From Halocafeteria seosinensis (lineage: Eukaryota > Sar > Bigyra > Bicosoecida), in assembly GCA_001687465.1 (NCBI GenBank), contig LVLI01000154.1, positions 100,349 to 164,348 on the forward strand: a stretch of DNA of 64,000 bases, given 5' to 3'. Position 1 is the stretch's first letter. Every line of letters begins with the position of its first letter. Shown in pieces: positions 1-10,158 of this stretch. A program made the position numbers and the translations under genes. The notes under the pieces are model-generated. The model had not been told where the DNA came from and did no database searches. It saw only the letters and a program-made list of their open reading frames with translations.

Positions 1-432
1 TTCTGTAGGAGGAAAAAGATTTCCATTCCAGTGGAATCGTGACCGCGCCATTGCATTTAGTCTACGTACTGAGTTTCTTGGCTCCTTGGATTCACCTCCG
101 CTGCTCGGCAAGCTCTCCGGGGCCGCCGCGGTGTTACTCCGTCCAGTACCACTACTTTGCTCCGCGGATGTCGTAGAACTAGCTGCGGTTTGCTTCGGCT
201 GGCCTAGTCTTGCTGCCATCGATCTGGCTCGAGCCACTGCACTTGCCAGGTCTGCTTGGCTTCCAGAACCATTATCCGAAGGCGCAGCACTTCCAGCCAC
301 ATCGGATGACCGCGCAGGGGAATATCGCGAATGTTCCACCGTAGCACTAGTGGCACAGTTTGTAGTGGTGGTCGTATCTGAGCTCTCTGCACTCTGAGTT
401 CCTGCTGCGCTGGGAGTTGAAGACGAGGCCAT
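1..432 (-). CDS. N-terminal part of an unrecognised Ser/Ala/Thr-rich protein, cut by the window edge
   Basis: On the minus strand an ATG at 432-430 opens a frame that runs without a stop to the first base of the window, giving 144 codons. The protein starts MASSSTPSAAGTQSAESSDT and stays rich in Ser, Ala, Thr and Gly. It contains a short helical stretch, AVARARSMAARL, and ends in basic/aromatic sequence including ARSRFHWNGNLFPPTE. No signal peptide, membrane segment or known domain is visible in the part present. It is divergent from the Bmt2-like gene, with only 137 bp between the start codons, which suggests a shared promoter. The product cannot be named from this disordered N-terminus. Confidence 0.5.
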   Translation of the reverse strand, partial: MASSSTPSAAGTQSAESSDTTTTTNCATSATVEHSRYSPARSSDVAGSAAPSDNGSGSQADLASAVARARSMAARLGQPKQTAASSTTSAEQSSGTGRSNTAAAPESLPSSGGESKEPRNSVRRLNAMARSRFHWNGNLFPPTE

Positions 433-569
433 TTCGGTCTGTTTGCATAGTATACGCCCAAAATATAAAGTAAGACGATTTAGATGGATTGACTACGTTT
501 GAAATGTAATATTTAATCATTATTGACAAACCTTCTTAGATTGAGATTTCTAGCAGAAAGACACTGGGA
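433..569. promoter_or_regulatory. Putative bidirectional promoter
   Basis: Only 137 bp separate the start codons of two divergent genes, the truncated Ser/Ala-rich gene and the Bmt2-like gene, so both promoters must lie within or overlap it. No defined element is claimed. Confidence 0.35.
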
Positions 570-1676
570 ATGGGGAAAGCCAAGAAGCGCTCCCGGGCGA
601 TTGTTAAAGACTATAGCGGGCCTACTATAAAATCGCGCCGTCTTGCTCGGAAATTGACGACTGAGTTCCATCGCATTCACCAAGAGCTGACGCAATTGCA
701 GGAGCTGGAGGAAGCCGAAGGAAGTGGTGGAACGTCCAAGGTTAGGTATCGACAGAAGCGCATGGAGGAATTACAGAAACAATTGGATGAAATGGGTGGA
801 CGGGAAATGTATCAGGAAGCGAGCGCCATATCGACAGAGCATTTTAAGTCCAGCCGATTCGTGTTCCAGCAGTTGACAAAGCAAGGATTACGGCCGCAGA
901 AAAAACAGCCGAAACTCAGAGTCTTGGAAATAGGTGCTGTGAATACGCAGTTAGTCTCGTGCCCGTGGATGAACGTAAGGGCGATTGATCTGCGCAGTCG
1001 GGATCCGAAAATAGAGGAAACTGACTTCTTTAATATATCTACGGACGCGAAGCCGACGGAACAGGAAACTCTCATGTATCGCAACACTGCATGCTCTGCA
1101 TGCCAAGAAAAGACCTGTCACGGGATAGTGGAAGAGGGTCGGTCAGGGGAAGGTCGTCCGGAGGAAGTAAGCCGCAAGTCCTTGAGGTATGGGGGAGAAT
1201 ATGATGTGATTGTAAATTCAATGGTTATCAACTCTGTATTCGAACCGTCTTCACGTGGAGAGATGCTAAAGAAGTGCTACACACTCCTACGTCCCGGAGG
1301 AAGATTGTTTCTCATGCTACCGAGACGGTGTATTGAAAAGTCCCCTGTTTATTCGACCCACGATTTTCTTCAGTGTCTTAATTATGTTGGGTTCCGCTTT
1401 GTATTTTGGAGAAACACTCCGAAAATTGCAATGCTCTGCCTTATACGACCTGCAATATGTGAATGTTCTTGCCATACGAATGATTCATGGCTCGTTCTAC
1501 GTCCATTTGAAAGCGAAAGTGTTCCTCCACGTGCTGTTTCAAAAATAAGGTCACTTCAGAAGGATGTCGACTCTAGTGTACCCAAGTGGCCGTGGGAACA
1601 GGTGGAATTGGTCGTCCCGGGTCGAAAGTCTACGACGACCCATTTTGCCATAACACTGGACACTCCTCATTCCTGA
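570..1676 (+). CDS. BMT2: 25S/28S rRNA adenine-N1 methyltransferase, Bmt2 family
   Basis: An intronless 368-aa protein. It begins MGKAKKRSRAIVKDYSGPTI, a basic nucleolar-type N-terminus, followed by a charged helix (about residues 30-80). The Rossmann methyltransferase core follows: the SAM-binding strand VLEIGAVNTQLVSCPWMNV (about 118-136), the acidic strand-2 end AIDLRSRDPKIEETDFF, the strand-4 region YDVIVNSMVINSVFEP (about 210-225) and LLRPGGRLFLMLPRRCI (about 240). These match the yeast Bmt2 (YBR141C) family, which makes m1A in the large-subunit rRNA; the role is inferred from the family. The length is normal. The C-terminal 70 residues are less conserved and include a Cys-rich patch, CECSCH. 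ATG 570 is the first in frame. Confidence 0.85.
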   Translation: MGKAKKRSRAIVKDYSGPTIKSRRLARKLTTEFHRIHQELTQLQELEEAEGSGGTSKVRYRQKRMEELQKQLDEMGGREMYQEASAISTEHFKSSRFVFQQLTKQGLRPQKKQPKLRVLEIGAVNTQLVSCPWMNVRAIDLRSRDPKIEETDFFNISTDAKPTEQETLMYRNTACSACQEKTCHGIVEEGRSGEGRPEEVSRKSLRYGGEYDVIVNSMVINSVFEPSSRGEMLKKCYTLLRPGGRLFLMLPRRCIEKSPVYSTHDFLQCLNYVGFRFVFWRNTPKIAMLCLIRPAICECSCHTNDSWLVLRPFESESVPPRAVSKIRSLQKDVDSSVPKWPWEQVELVVPGRKSTTTHFAITLDTPHS

Positions 1677-2310
1677 AGATTCGACACTGTTATCGTTTTG
1701 ATTGAAGAAGCTTAATTGGTTAACTCAGCAAGGGTGGAGTGGTGGTGACAAGACTAGTATTCAGATAAGCAATGCTAAATCAATGTACGTGCCTGGACAA
1801 ATGGAGAACGGCATTTAGAGTTTAGTTTTTGAAAACGGAACTTTGATGCAGACTGTATCGTAGCACCCGATTCGATCGAAGACATTCCAGAAATCCGGAC
1901 GCAAAGTGGTCTAGACTCTGGAATCGGATTGAAGGACACAATGGCTCTCCAGAGCATGCACAAACCACAAACCGTGCGTCGGAGTTCCTATGTACACAAT
2001 TTTTTCACATTTTAGTACAAATTGCGATCAGAAGCCGCTGGTGAGCCAACGACCACCCTTCAGTAGGGAGGTGGACCACCGCTGGTCCACCAGTGGTTCT
2101 TGGCACATTTGAATTTTTCGGCGCTGCAGGCTGCAGCCGGTGGCGTTAAGTTGAAGCTCCAATTCAAAAAAAGACACGAGATTATAACGCTTCTATTACG
2201 CGGGCATGTTAATACATGGTCCAAGCAAGGATAGAGAATAATACTCACATTTTGTTGCTTGGTGTGTGTACGGTAGCTATTGATTCTTTGTGCTATAAAG
2301 TCCCACAACC
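1677..2310. other. Intergenic region
   Basis: This separates two same-strand genes, the Bmt2-like gene and the 709-aa repeat protein. I see no coding frame with recognisable homology and no RNA gene. It presumably holds the 3' end of one gene and the promoter of the next. Confidence 0.5.
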
Positions 2311-4440
2311 ATGGCAGATTCCGACTCAGATGTCAGCATATTATCGATTCATTCACTTCCACGGAAGGAAAATACCTACCCTTGGGACATTACAGAGGAA
2401 GATGATGGCCAAGACTCTCCTACCATCGTGGACAATGATGGTTCAACGAACGGCATGAGTGAGAAAACAACCTCAAACTTGGCGGCGAAGCGCCAACCAG
2501 ATGCTGGCAACGTAGAGACTGTCTCTCAAGGAGATAATAGGAGCACCAGCGCTAGTACGGATGCTTTATTTCCGTATTCCGGTTCTGGGAGCCATTCTGA
2601 GACTGCCAAAGCAGAGACTGTCTCTCAAGGGGATAGTACCAGCACCAGCGCTACAACTGGGCGTGGTTTATTTCGGTATTCAGTTTCAGAGCACCACACG
2701 GGAGAACCTGTCTCCCAAGGGAATAATACCAGCACCAGTGCTAATACGGATCTTTTGTTTCCGTATTCAGTTTCTGAGCGCGATTCCGAAGTTAGCACGG
2801 GAGAACCTGCCTCTAAAAACAGCAGGGCTAATACGGATGTTAAAGCGAATGTTTTGTCTCCGCATTCAGTTTCTGGCAAAAAATCTGCTAGTCACATAGA
2901 AGCCAGCTGGAAGACGAGTAAACGTGGAAGTGAGTCATTTGATTTGATTTCGTTGACGTCCTCGGAAGAGAGCGGTTCAGAAGACAGTGAAGAACCTTCG
3001 TATAGTATGAGCGACTTGAACAGGGTTACCAATTTTGGGAAACCAGATGTTGCGAGTACAACTCAACCCGGTAGGGTCCTCATATCGTCAGCAGTTTCAA
3101 GGTCTGCCGTAACGGGAAATCGTCCGTTTGTTGAGAACGGAGGGACTACTCGGCATCATGAGGATTGGAAGAGTGTTGGCACCTCCGAAACCAGCTCGCT
3201 GCGCCCGCGCCGAGCAACACATGGGAACAAAGATAGCGATGTAACTACTACTGTAGAACAAGCGGTGTGCCATTACAAAGAATCTAGGCCTTACACGACT
3301 GTCAATAACGAAAAAGGATCCCGTGGTGTAGCGGCGTCTTCGCCTAGCTCGTCAATAGCTCGGGTATCCTCCATTTTGAGTGAGGGAGTTACCATGGAGC
3401 GGAGCAACGAAAAGACTGTGCATACGGCAAGCAGCGGGGGTGACGAGCGTCACGATTCCCATAGGGCCTTTCGTGAGCAAGGTATCGTTGAAGAGCATTT
3501 GCAAGCGAAGTCTTCAGAAAGTGCCATCATAGCAGATTTCGAAGCATATTTCTCAGCCCAATTGGAATCGTTTGCACATGTGTTCGGTGAGCGCAGAGTG
3601 AATCATATTCCGAATAGAGAAGTACTGGCCTCATTGGCCAAGTTGTTTGCCCTGCCGATCGATTATTTCAAACGGAAACACCTTATTGAGCACGCGGTTT
3701 ACTTGGTGAAGCACTTGAAGTTTGCAATTGTTATGATATTTTTGGATGAGCGACACAGCTATGTAGATGCTGCTGATGGACCCCTGCATACAGACAATGA
3801 AAGCAACCAAACCTCCGAATTTTTTAGTCGCCTTAATTTTAACACGGGGGGCAGTCGGAAGAGACAGCGGACATCAGACTCAGATCATCGGCCATCAGAG
3901 AAGAAGCAAAGGATCAATGGCTTTGAAAACTATTCAACGTTTAGTGGACTGGTGTCGAATTGCCTGACTTTGCTGGGAAAGCTTCGAGAAAGGGATGATA
4001 AGTTTCATCAATATTTTTCGCTTACCCGACAGATCATAGAACAGAGTAATGACTTAAGCGAGTCAAGCCTGAGATCTTTTTACAACACCGAGTCACTTTC
4101 ATCTCCGGGTAGTTTCCAAAGATCTTTGATCAGCGAAGCAAAGCAAGATAGGCAACAAATCAAGTCTGTGCAGAAATCTCAGCAACTGGAGGATTCTATC
4201 CTACTTTGCCGCAAGATGGATTACCTGGTTTCCGAATACCAGAAGATAATGGGAGTCGAGAAGTATAGTAGAGTCTTCTCCGCGTCGGAGAAGTATCTGA
4301 TTGCAGATCGCGAGCTAGAAGAAACTCCCCCAGATAATTTGTTGAGGAGACTCAAGGAAGAGTTAATGATTGCCCCTAATGTAGCCGTAGGAGCGGTAAA
4401 ATCTATGCTTCCAGATCCCGCGGCCAACTACCCATCATGA
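2311..4440 (+). CDS. Unrecognised 709-aa nuclear-type protein with tandem repeats and SUMO-interaction-like motifs
   Basis: One uninterrupted frame from an ATG in good context (aaccATGgca). Residues 1-60 are acidic and include DSDVSILSIHS. Residues 69-190 hold about four imperfect 26-33-residue repeats with cores such as VSQGDNTSTSA and LFPYSVSE. At about 211-222 is DLISLTSSEESGSE, a hydrophobic core followed by acidic/serine residues like a SUMO-interaction motif; the N-terminal DVSILSI is similar. A helical block at about 405-490 (ADFEAYFSAQLESFAHVFGE, then KRKHLIEHAVYLVKHLKFAI) looks folded. A bipartite nuclear signal follows (SRKRQRTSDSDHRPSEKKQR). The C-terminus (about 540-709) is helical. 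I do not recognise a family. It could be a chromatin or SUMO-pathway scaffold, but that is only inference. Confidence 0.8.
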   Translation: MADSDSDVSILSIHSLPRKENTYPWDITEEDDGQDSPTIVDNDGSTNGMSEKTTSNLAAKRQPDAGNVETVSQGDNRSTSASTDALFPYSGSGSHSETAKAETVSQGDSTSTSATTGRGLFRYSVSEHHTGEPVSQGNNTSTSANTDLLFPYSVSERDSEVSTGEPASKNSRANTDVKANVLSPHSVSGKKSASHIEASWKTSKRGSESFDLISLTSSEESGSEDSEEPSYSMSDLNRVTNFGKPDVASTTQPGRVLISSAVSRSAVTGNRPFVENGGTTRHHEDWKSVGTSETSSLRPRRATHGNKDSDVTTTVEQAVCHYKESRPYTTVNNEKGSRGVAASSPSSSIARVSSILSEGVTMERSNEKTVHTASSGGDERHDSHRAFREQGIVEEHLQAKSSESAIIADFEAYFSAQLESFAHVFGERRVNHIPNREVLASLAKLFALPIDYFKRKHLIEHAVYLVKHLKFAIVMIFLDERHSYVDAADGPLHTDNESNQTSEFFSRLNFNTGGSRKRQRTSDSDHRPSEKKQRINGFENYSTFSGLVSNCLTLLGKLRERDDKFHQYFSLTRQIIEQSNDLSESSLRSFYNTESLSSPGSFQRSLISEAKQDRQQIKSVQKSQQLEDSILLCRKMDYLVSEYQKIMGVEKYSRVFSASEKYLIADRELEETPPDNLLRRLKEELMIAPNVAVGAVKSMLPDPAANYPS
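2515..2880 (+). repeat. Four degenerate in-frame tandem repeats
   Basis: Units begin at 2515, 2614, 2704 and 2803 (99, 90, 99 and about 78 nt). Each encodes a variant of E-T/P-V/A-S-Q-G-(D/N)-N-T-S-T-S-A followed by LFPYSVS or a relative. The periods are multiples of three, so the frame of the 709-aa protein is kept. The last unit is the most decayed. Confidence 0.8.
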
Positions 4441-4628
4441 TCCCTCACCGACAACATAATGCTCGAAGAGGAGCGTCGATTTCAATGAGATGAGTATATC
4501 TGAAGTCTTACCGTGAGAGAGGTTAGACCGATTGTCTCCAAACAGACTTCCCAGGATTCAGGAGCGGGGCATCGCATCGAAACGGATTGGTGCTCCCATT
4601 GGGCCACAGGAGTAGCTTTCAATGACCA

Positions 4629-6691
4629 TCATTGCTTTCCTAAGAAAGTATACGTGATCTCCTTATCCCAGTAATCACATATGGGACCATTTGGAGCAGT
4701 CTCTATTTTATTTGAAGGTGTTTGGAATAACATCATACGCTCGCTCCTTGTCGATTTTGAATCGTATGCAGGCCATTGTAATGGTTCAGCGGGTGCGATT
4801 CCCGGCGAGTATGCCTTTGCGAAACTAGTAAGGTAATTCCCCATCGATGTAGCCAGTACATGTTCGGTCGATGAAAAATTGAATCGGAACGGGGCTATGG
4901 GCGGATTGAACCAGAACATCAAGTCAGCAGAATGGCATACCTTATTGTCGCACATTGTATAATTAGGCCCCCACTGTTCTTTTGTAAAAGTTGCAATGTG
5001 GTCAAAATGATACATCCAAATGCCCTGAGTACTGGCATTGGATAGAGCCTGCATTGAATGCCTAACAGGGCAATGGAACCATCCGTCTGTGGCTATCTGT
5101 GCGAGTAGAGGCCGCGTATCATTCTGCAGTCCAGGAGGTACAGGATATTTTTGCATAATTTTTGCGCCAGCGCCAGTTCCAAACACCCTAGGAACGACGT
5201 ATTCAAACAATTTGACAGGAACTTTAAAAGGAAATATCGCATATATAAACATCCATCCTTCGTTCCGTACTGTACCAGCAACAATTGGCTTCCGCTGAAC
5301 CAGGGTTACGTTTCCAAATGCGTACAGAGGTTGGTCTGGACAATCCGTAGTTCCCACAATGGGTCCCCATGGGTTGAGCGCAGATAGCAGGTCGTCGAAT
5401 CGTGAAAACAATTGACCTTGGGCTTTCAATGATCCACTTAGTATTTCTCCCGGGGCCTTGGACCTCATGCAGACTTCGATGTGACGAAGCGGGTCAGACT
5501 TGCCTCCGCAATCAAGTTCTGAAGAGACCAGACGGGTCAGATTAACCGCTGATTCTTTTCCTCGAAAAGGAAATCCCATTGGTTCGGAAAGCATAACTCC
5601 TGCGTCGAAATATGTGTCACTTGGTTCTGCTATCAAATGTGTGGCAACAGATTGAGCACCCGCAGACTGCCCCATTATCGTCACGTGCGAAGGGTCACCA
5701 CCAAAGGCTTCGATATTCTCTTTAACAAACCTCATTGCCATTCTCTGATCTTGGATACCAAAGTTACCTGCGATACTTGTGTTGCTTCCACTACCAGTGT
5801 AAAGGAATCCGAAGATATCCAATCGATAATTCACGGTTACAACCTGTGCACCAGAATAGATGATCCACTCCGACAGAAAGATACATGACACGATAGTCAC
5901 GCACAATTATTTTGGAACTATTAGATAGGTGAATTCCATCGTAAACCGGTCCACCGCTATAGCCCTCCCGGAAATTTCCACCATGTATGAACCTGAATTG
6001 TAGGATGTACAGTCGGTTCAGGGACCTTCCCTTCTGTATCAAGACTCAGCTTACAACAATACTGGCAACAGTTCGTCGATCTGTTCCACGGAGGGAGTAA
6101 AGACATTTAAGAACAGACAGTCCTCTGCACAAAGAGATCTGCAACTCTGGAATCCAACACGTCAAGACACGAGTTGATACATGATCTTACCGGTAACTCT
6201 CTTTGGACATGTATGGGGAGGTAGCGAACAATGCTGGTAGCACCCTGGTGGGTCTGAAAAGCGTGAAATCTCATGCAGAGCAATGAGCGTGTACTTTTCC
6301 TAATAAAATCTGATACCGTAAACTAAGCTAGTGCCGTACCTTGTGTAGCTTGCAACACTGTGGGTTGCCACGCGTTCACCATTCTGGGGCTCTCCCATCG
6401 CAAATCTCCCGTAGGTGGCTGTGCATAGGGGATCGATCTGAATTTTCGGCCTTCGGGGACAACTTGCCCTTGTATTTGTCCCAGCGTCGTGTTCACTATG
6501 GAAGGGTCACTTCCTGTCATGGGAACCTTGAATGAACCTCGGGAACTACCTGCGTGTTCCATGTTTCGCCGCAGCATGGACCTCGCTGAGCCTGGGAAGT
6601 GTGCCAGTTGGTCAAAGATGGTCTCCTCACTGCCAGCGTTCGTATAGCCTGCGAACACAGTGAGGAGAAGAACCAATATGTTGAGGCGCAT
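4629..6691 (-). CDS. Secreted type-B carboxylesterase (COesterase family)
   Basis: Five exons on the minus strand: 6691-6340, 6253-about 6198, 6146-6055, 5992-5905 and 5843-4629, giving about 600 aa. The signal peptide is MRLNILVLLLTVFAGYTNAG (start 6691; an upstream in-frame ATG at 6727 is possible). Exon 1 carries the family N-terminus, RSIPYAQPPTGDLRWESP. Exons 2-4 give PPGCYQHCSLPPHTCP, CAEDCLFLNVF and the oxyanion loop FIHGGNFREGYSGG. Exon 5 has VTVNYRLDIFGFL, the nucleophile elbow GQSAGAQS (Ser about 256), the acid in TVRNEGW and the histidine in VCHSADLMFWF, so the triad is complete. The exon 2 to 3 join is uncertain: the good GTAAG donor (6190) breaks phase, and only a GTTACC donor at 6197 keeps it. 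It probably hydrolyses esters outside the cell; the substrate is unknown. Confidence 0.85.
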
Positions 6692-7472
6692 CCTTCCCTT
6701 CGCGCCGTTTGATGAGGTGCAGAACAAGTGCAGAGACGATTCCCTCTAGTGTATTGGTGCATAGACTATGCAACACTTAAATGCACCTAAGTACCATAAG
6801 TGTCTTCCTTTATTTACTGGGGACTTTGTCAAGGATGGGTGAAAGTAGTTGTTGTACCAATACCTAAGTCTCAGCCGTGAGGTCGGATCGTGGGATTGAG
6901 AACTTTCTGAACCTGGAGCGGAATCCACAGTATTGCGCCCCGCAGTCGACAAGAAGCAAACTTAAGGGAGCATTGGACTATCGGCAACGAGCGGACAGGG
7001 TTTCTCCTTAACTTTCTAGACATTGAATTGTGCGAGCTGCTTGCACGAACACGGCCTAATATGAGTCTCAGACACGGACGACTGGAATCTGAAGACCGGA
7101 AGTGAAGGATTTGTCTCAACATGTTGTTTCTTCTACCAACGGTGGGTTCACTGGGTTGTTCTGGAAACTTGTTCACAGATGCTATGCGCGCTGTGGATCC
7201 TTACCTCGGGGTGCTCAAATGTTGTTTGGGTGGATGACTATCAGAGACACAACGTTACAAACGTGGGTGACACATGGCGTGAAGTTTGGGTAACTCTTTC
7301 TCTCAGAGTCTCTCAAAGTGCAACATATTTCTGGGACTGGGGTGTATGATGTAACCTAAGCTGGGGTATATTAAGGTCTGAGTTGGCTCAGGTAAAAAAT
7401 CCTGTTGTTCATGCCCACTACGTAGCACCTGACAGAACGTCCTCTACTTAATACAGCAGCCACTTTTCATTC
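6692..7472. other. Intergenic region
   Basis: This lies between the 5' end of the carboxylesterase and the 3' end of QCR6, both on the minus strand. Only short Arg-rich frames without family features are present. I see nothing else in it. Confidence 0.5.
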
Positions 7473-8033
7473 CTATTTTAGTTGCTTGAAAAGTTTCGGA
7501 GCAGTCTGCACAAACAACAACAAAGACAATTAGCGTACCGACGGCTACTACTACAACGACCACACAAGCCATGTAAGAACATATACATCCAACATCGAAA
7601 ATGCTCCCACTAGAACAACTTTAAGCTGAAATTTCGAGTGAATGCTTCAGAGCAACTGGAGCCCTTCTTCCTCGACTAGCGCAACGTATTTAGCTAGGGT
7701 ATCTACTTACACATTTATCAATGCAATGCCAATAATCAAAGGCCCATTCCTCGCAATGTCCTTCTCCCTTCTTAGTTATTCTATCTACGCAACCTTCGTA
7801 TTGCTTCCATTGCTTTTCACAAGGTTTATGGCACTGCTTTTCAATCTCAGGCTTAGGGTCTACTGGTTCATCATCCGCCTGTATAGCATCAAATAAAGCC
7901 CGTATAGGCGAGAATGGATCAATACTGGGACAAGCTCCTCATGGGACACCGTTGGAATACAACATTTTTAGAGCCCCAAGGCAGCTTTTCGACCACCATA
8001 CGCCATAGGCAGATATCAGTACACACTTACCAT
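7473..8033 (-). CDS. UQCRH: Cytochrome bc1 complex hinge protein (subunit 6)
   Basis: Three exons: 8033-8031 (the ATG only), 7878-7711 and 7505-7473, encoding 67 aa. The product starts MADDEPVDPKPEIEKQ and carries the paired-cysteine pattern of the QCR6/UQCRH family: CHKPCEKQWKQYEGCVDRI, then GHCEEWAFDYWHCIDKC. It ends TAPKLFKQLK, matching the family's C-terminal APKLF motif. The protein sits on the intermembrane-space side of complex III and links cytochrome c1 to cytochrome c. Both introns are GTAAGT...CAG in phase 0, and the start codon is followed directly by the donor. The short size and the one-codon first exon make it easy to miss. An antisense 84-codon frame over it is a shadow. Exon 1 is the least certain part. 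Confidence 0.87.
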
Positions 8034-8439
8034 CTTTCCTGTTATTAAAATGGATGTCCTATAGCGTATAAAATGCTCTACAACGACGCAGGTGACCTCC
8101 TGTCCTATAGATTCTCACTGCCTCTACCGCAGCTATTCGTCCAATAACCAACCTTTGCTCACCACGAGAGAGAGAAAGGATCTTTACCACACAATCACAT
8201 CGGTTTGGTTTGACTCAACTGGCGTCGTAAAAGGCATGCATGAATGAAGACCTTAATTGAGGCTGTTCTTGCAAGGTAACGGAAAGTTTGTCGTGTTCCG
8301 GAACGGGCAGATTGCGTCATTGCATTCAGCAGCCGTAAAAGCATAATTTGACGCTTACGCAAGGTTGTTTATTTACACCATTTCGTAGCATGGTGACTAT
8401 ACTATCGTGTGTTGAAATCTAGTGGAAATTGGGTGAACA
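8034..8439. other. Divergent promoter region between QCR6 and NDUFV2
   Basis: This 406-bp gap separates two divergently transcribed respiratory-chain genes (complex III and complex I subunits). No coding frame is evident. It is a candidate bidirectional promoter, but I recognise no defined motif. Confidence 0.4.
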
Positions 8440-9595
8440 ATGATGTCTGTACAGCGTCGTGTAGCCTCGAGATTGGCCAGAAGCCTCCCACATGCTTCTG
8501 CTTTAATGACGCCTTGTATGAGGACAATGGTACGTCGACTCCCGTTGCTTCGGCAGCCGAAAAACATAATTTCAGTGTTCTTAATTGCTAGTGGTTATTC
8601 ATCGTCTCATTGGTCATGGCCTTTGTCGAAACAGGCTCACCGCGGCATCTCAACGACGGCTGCCAAACAAGGCATTTTTGCAGCTGTAAGTGTTCAATAC
8701 GGTCTCCTAATGCTCATACCACGGCAACGAAACTCAAACTATTGTATGATATTTTCGATACTGCAGCATCGTAACGATGATCCGACCAACACAGAAGATC
8801 ACCACTTTGATTTCACACCCGAGAACTATGAAGTAGTGGAAACAATCTTAGCCAAATATCCGGAAAACTATAAACGAGCTGCTATCATACCTCTGTTAGA
8901 TCTTGCCCAGAGACAATGTGGAAACTTTTTGCCTGTAGCTGCAATGAAAAAGGTGGCTCGCATTGTAGGAGTGACCGACGGGGAGGTTATGGAAGTGTCA
9001 ACATTCTACACAATGTTCAATAGAGAGAGAGTTGGGAAGTACTTCATTCAACTGTGTGGGACAACTCCTTGCATGGTCAATGGTAGTGAGGAAATCAAGA
9101 GCACTATCGAAAAACACTTGGGCATAAAATGCGGAGGTAAGCAGTGAATGCGAAAAATGTGTCTATTTTTTAAACCAAGTGAAGTACGGTCGATCGCCAT
9201 TACGACAGACACAACAAAAGATGGATTATTTACGCTGCTAGAAGTAGAATGCCTTGGGGCGTGTGTCAACGCGCCAATGATACAGATAAACGACGACTAC
9301 TATGAGTGTTTGACCCCTGAAACCACGCGACAACTCCTTGACGAATGCAGGAAGTCGGGTCCACCCACTCTAAACAAATACGGAAGGTATGTTGCCAAGG
9401 ATTTTCTTTTTACTCTCTTGGTTACGATAGGGATTTCTTCTCTTTTGCAGTTTTGCAATGAATGGACAGTACACCTGCGAAGGTCCAAAAGGGAAAACCA
9501 CCCTGCATAAAATTCCAGACGCACCCAAGTGTCGCGATCTTGAAGGGGACGTTGATCCCTCCACCGTCAAGAGGCATATGCACTATGACTACTAG
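8440..9595 (+). CDS. NDUFV2: NADH:ubiquinone oxidoreductase 24-kDa subunit (complex I, NuoE-like)
   Basis: Five exons: 8440-8529, 8635-8685, 8767-9136, 9209-9386 and 9451-9595, giving 277 aa. The N-terminus [20 protein letters not shown] is a mitochondrial presequence. The mature part has [38 protein letters not shown] and [19 protein letters not shown], then the 2Fe-2S ligands CGTTPC and CLGAC, and [15 protein letters not shown]. The C-terminus ends [11 protein letters not shown]. The length matches the family (about 250). The cluster N1a subunit passes electrons near FMN in the matrix arm. Introns 1 (105 nt) and 2 (81 nt) are multiples of three and stop-free, so one frame reads through them. 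Homology and splice sites argue they are removed. A second ATG at 8443 is equally possible. Confidence 0.95.
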
Positions 9596-9710
9596 TCCAC
9601 CACCGTTTCCTAGGTAGACAAGAGCAACAATAGACACATCCAATAACCATTCACCTTGGCAAAACATTGTTTTCAGATGCTGTTATTCCGTGTGCTTCGT
9701 TGATGGTAAC

Positions 9711-10158
9711 TTAGCTCTCATTTGGTTTGTGCTTGGCCATGTATCGAGACTTGCAGTACTGGAAGAGCTCCTCTTTCCTCTTGGCCAGTAGATCAAAGTG
9801 GTGACTTTCTACTTTTGCGTTTTTATTGCTTCTTCTGCCACTAGAAGAGGGTGTCGACTTTTTCGAAGCAGCTTGCCTCTGTTGCTGATGCTGCTGTTGG
9901 GGTTCCGCTACTAAATTGTCCAATACGTAAGAGAGAATCACCAGCAACGCCACCAGGTCTATCTGCATAAAAGACAAAGATAGCACGTCAGCCAGACAAG
10001 CCTAACTTTCCAAAGTGACATACCATCCATAAAAGCGGCTCCGACCAAATGACGTCCAGTACAGCCTTGGGATTGAGAGAGTCCGCCAGAAAGACGGCAT
10101 AGGCAACAGTACCAGCCACCGTGGCTGAGCAAACAACGCTGGCGGTGGCAAATTGCAT
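9711..10158 (-). CDS. Small two-helix membrane protein, unrecognised
   Basis: Two exons, 10158-10024 and 9962-9711, join in phase 0 to a 128-aa protein. The N-terminus MQFATASVVCSATVAGTVAY is hydrophobic and could be a signal anchor. A second hydrophobic helix, LLWMIDLVALLVILSYVLDN, spans the splice junction. The tail is soluble: Gln-rich (EPQQQHQQQRQAASKK), then Ser/Arg-rich, then a charged helix ending FQYCKSRYMAKHKPNES. The intron has a GTATGT donor and a TTTTATGCAG acceptor. The gene is convergent with NDUFV2, 115 bp away. Size and topology would fit a small organellar membrane protein, but no family is recognised. Confidence 0.65.

Noticed and set aside
86-397. Plus-strand frame of 103 codons at the left edge
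   Set aside because: It begins at TTG and is antisense to the minus-strand frame 432-1, which starts at ATG and fits a divergent gene.
7642-7896. Hydrophobic 84-codon plus-strand ORF
   Set aside because: It is the antisense shadow of QCR6 exon 2, whose cysteine motif is diagnostic.
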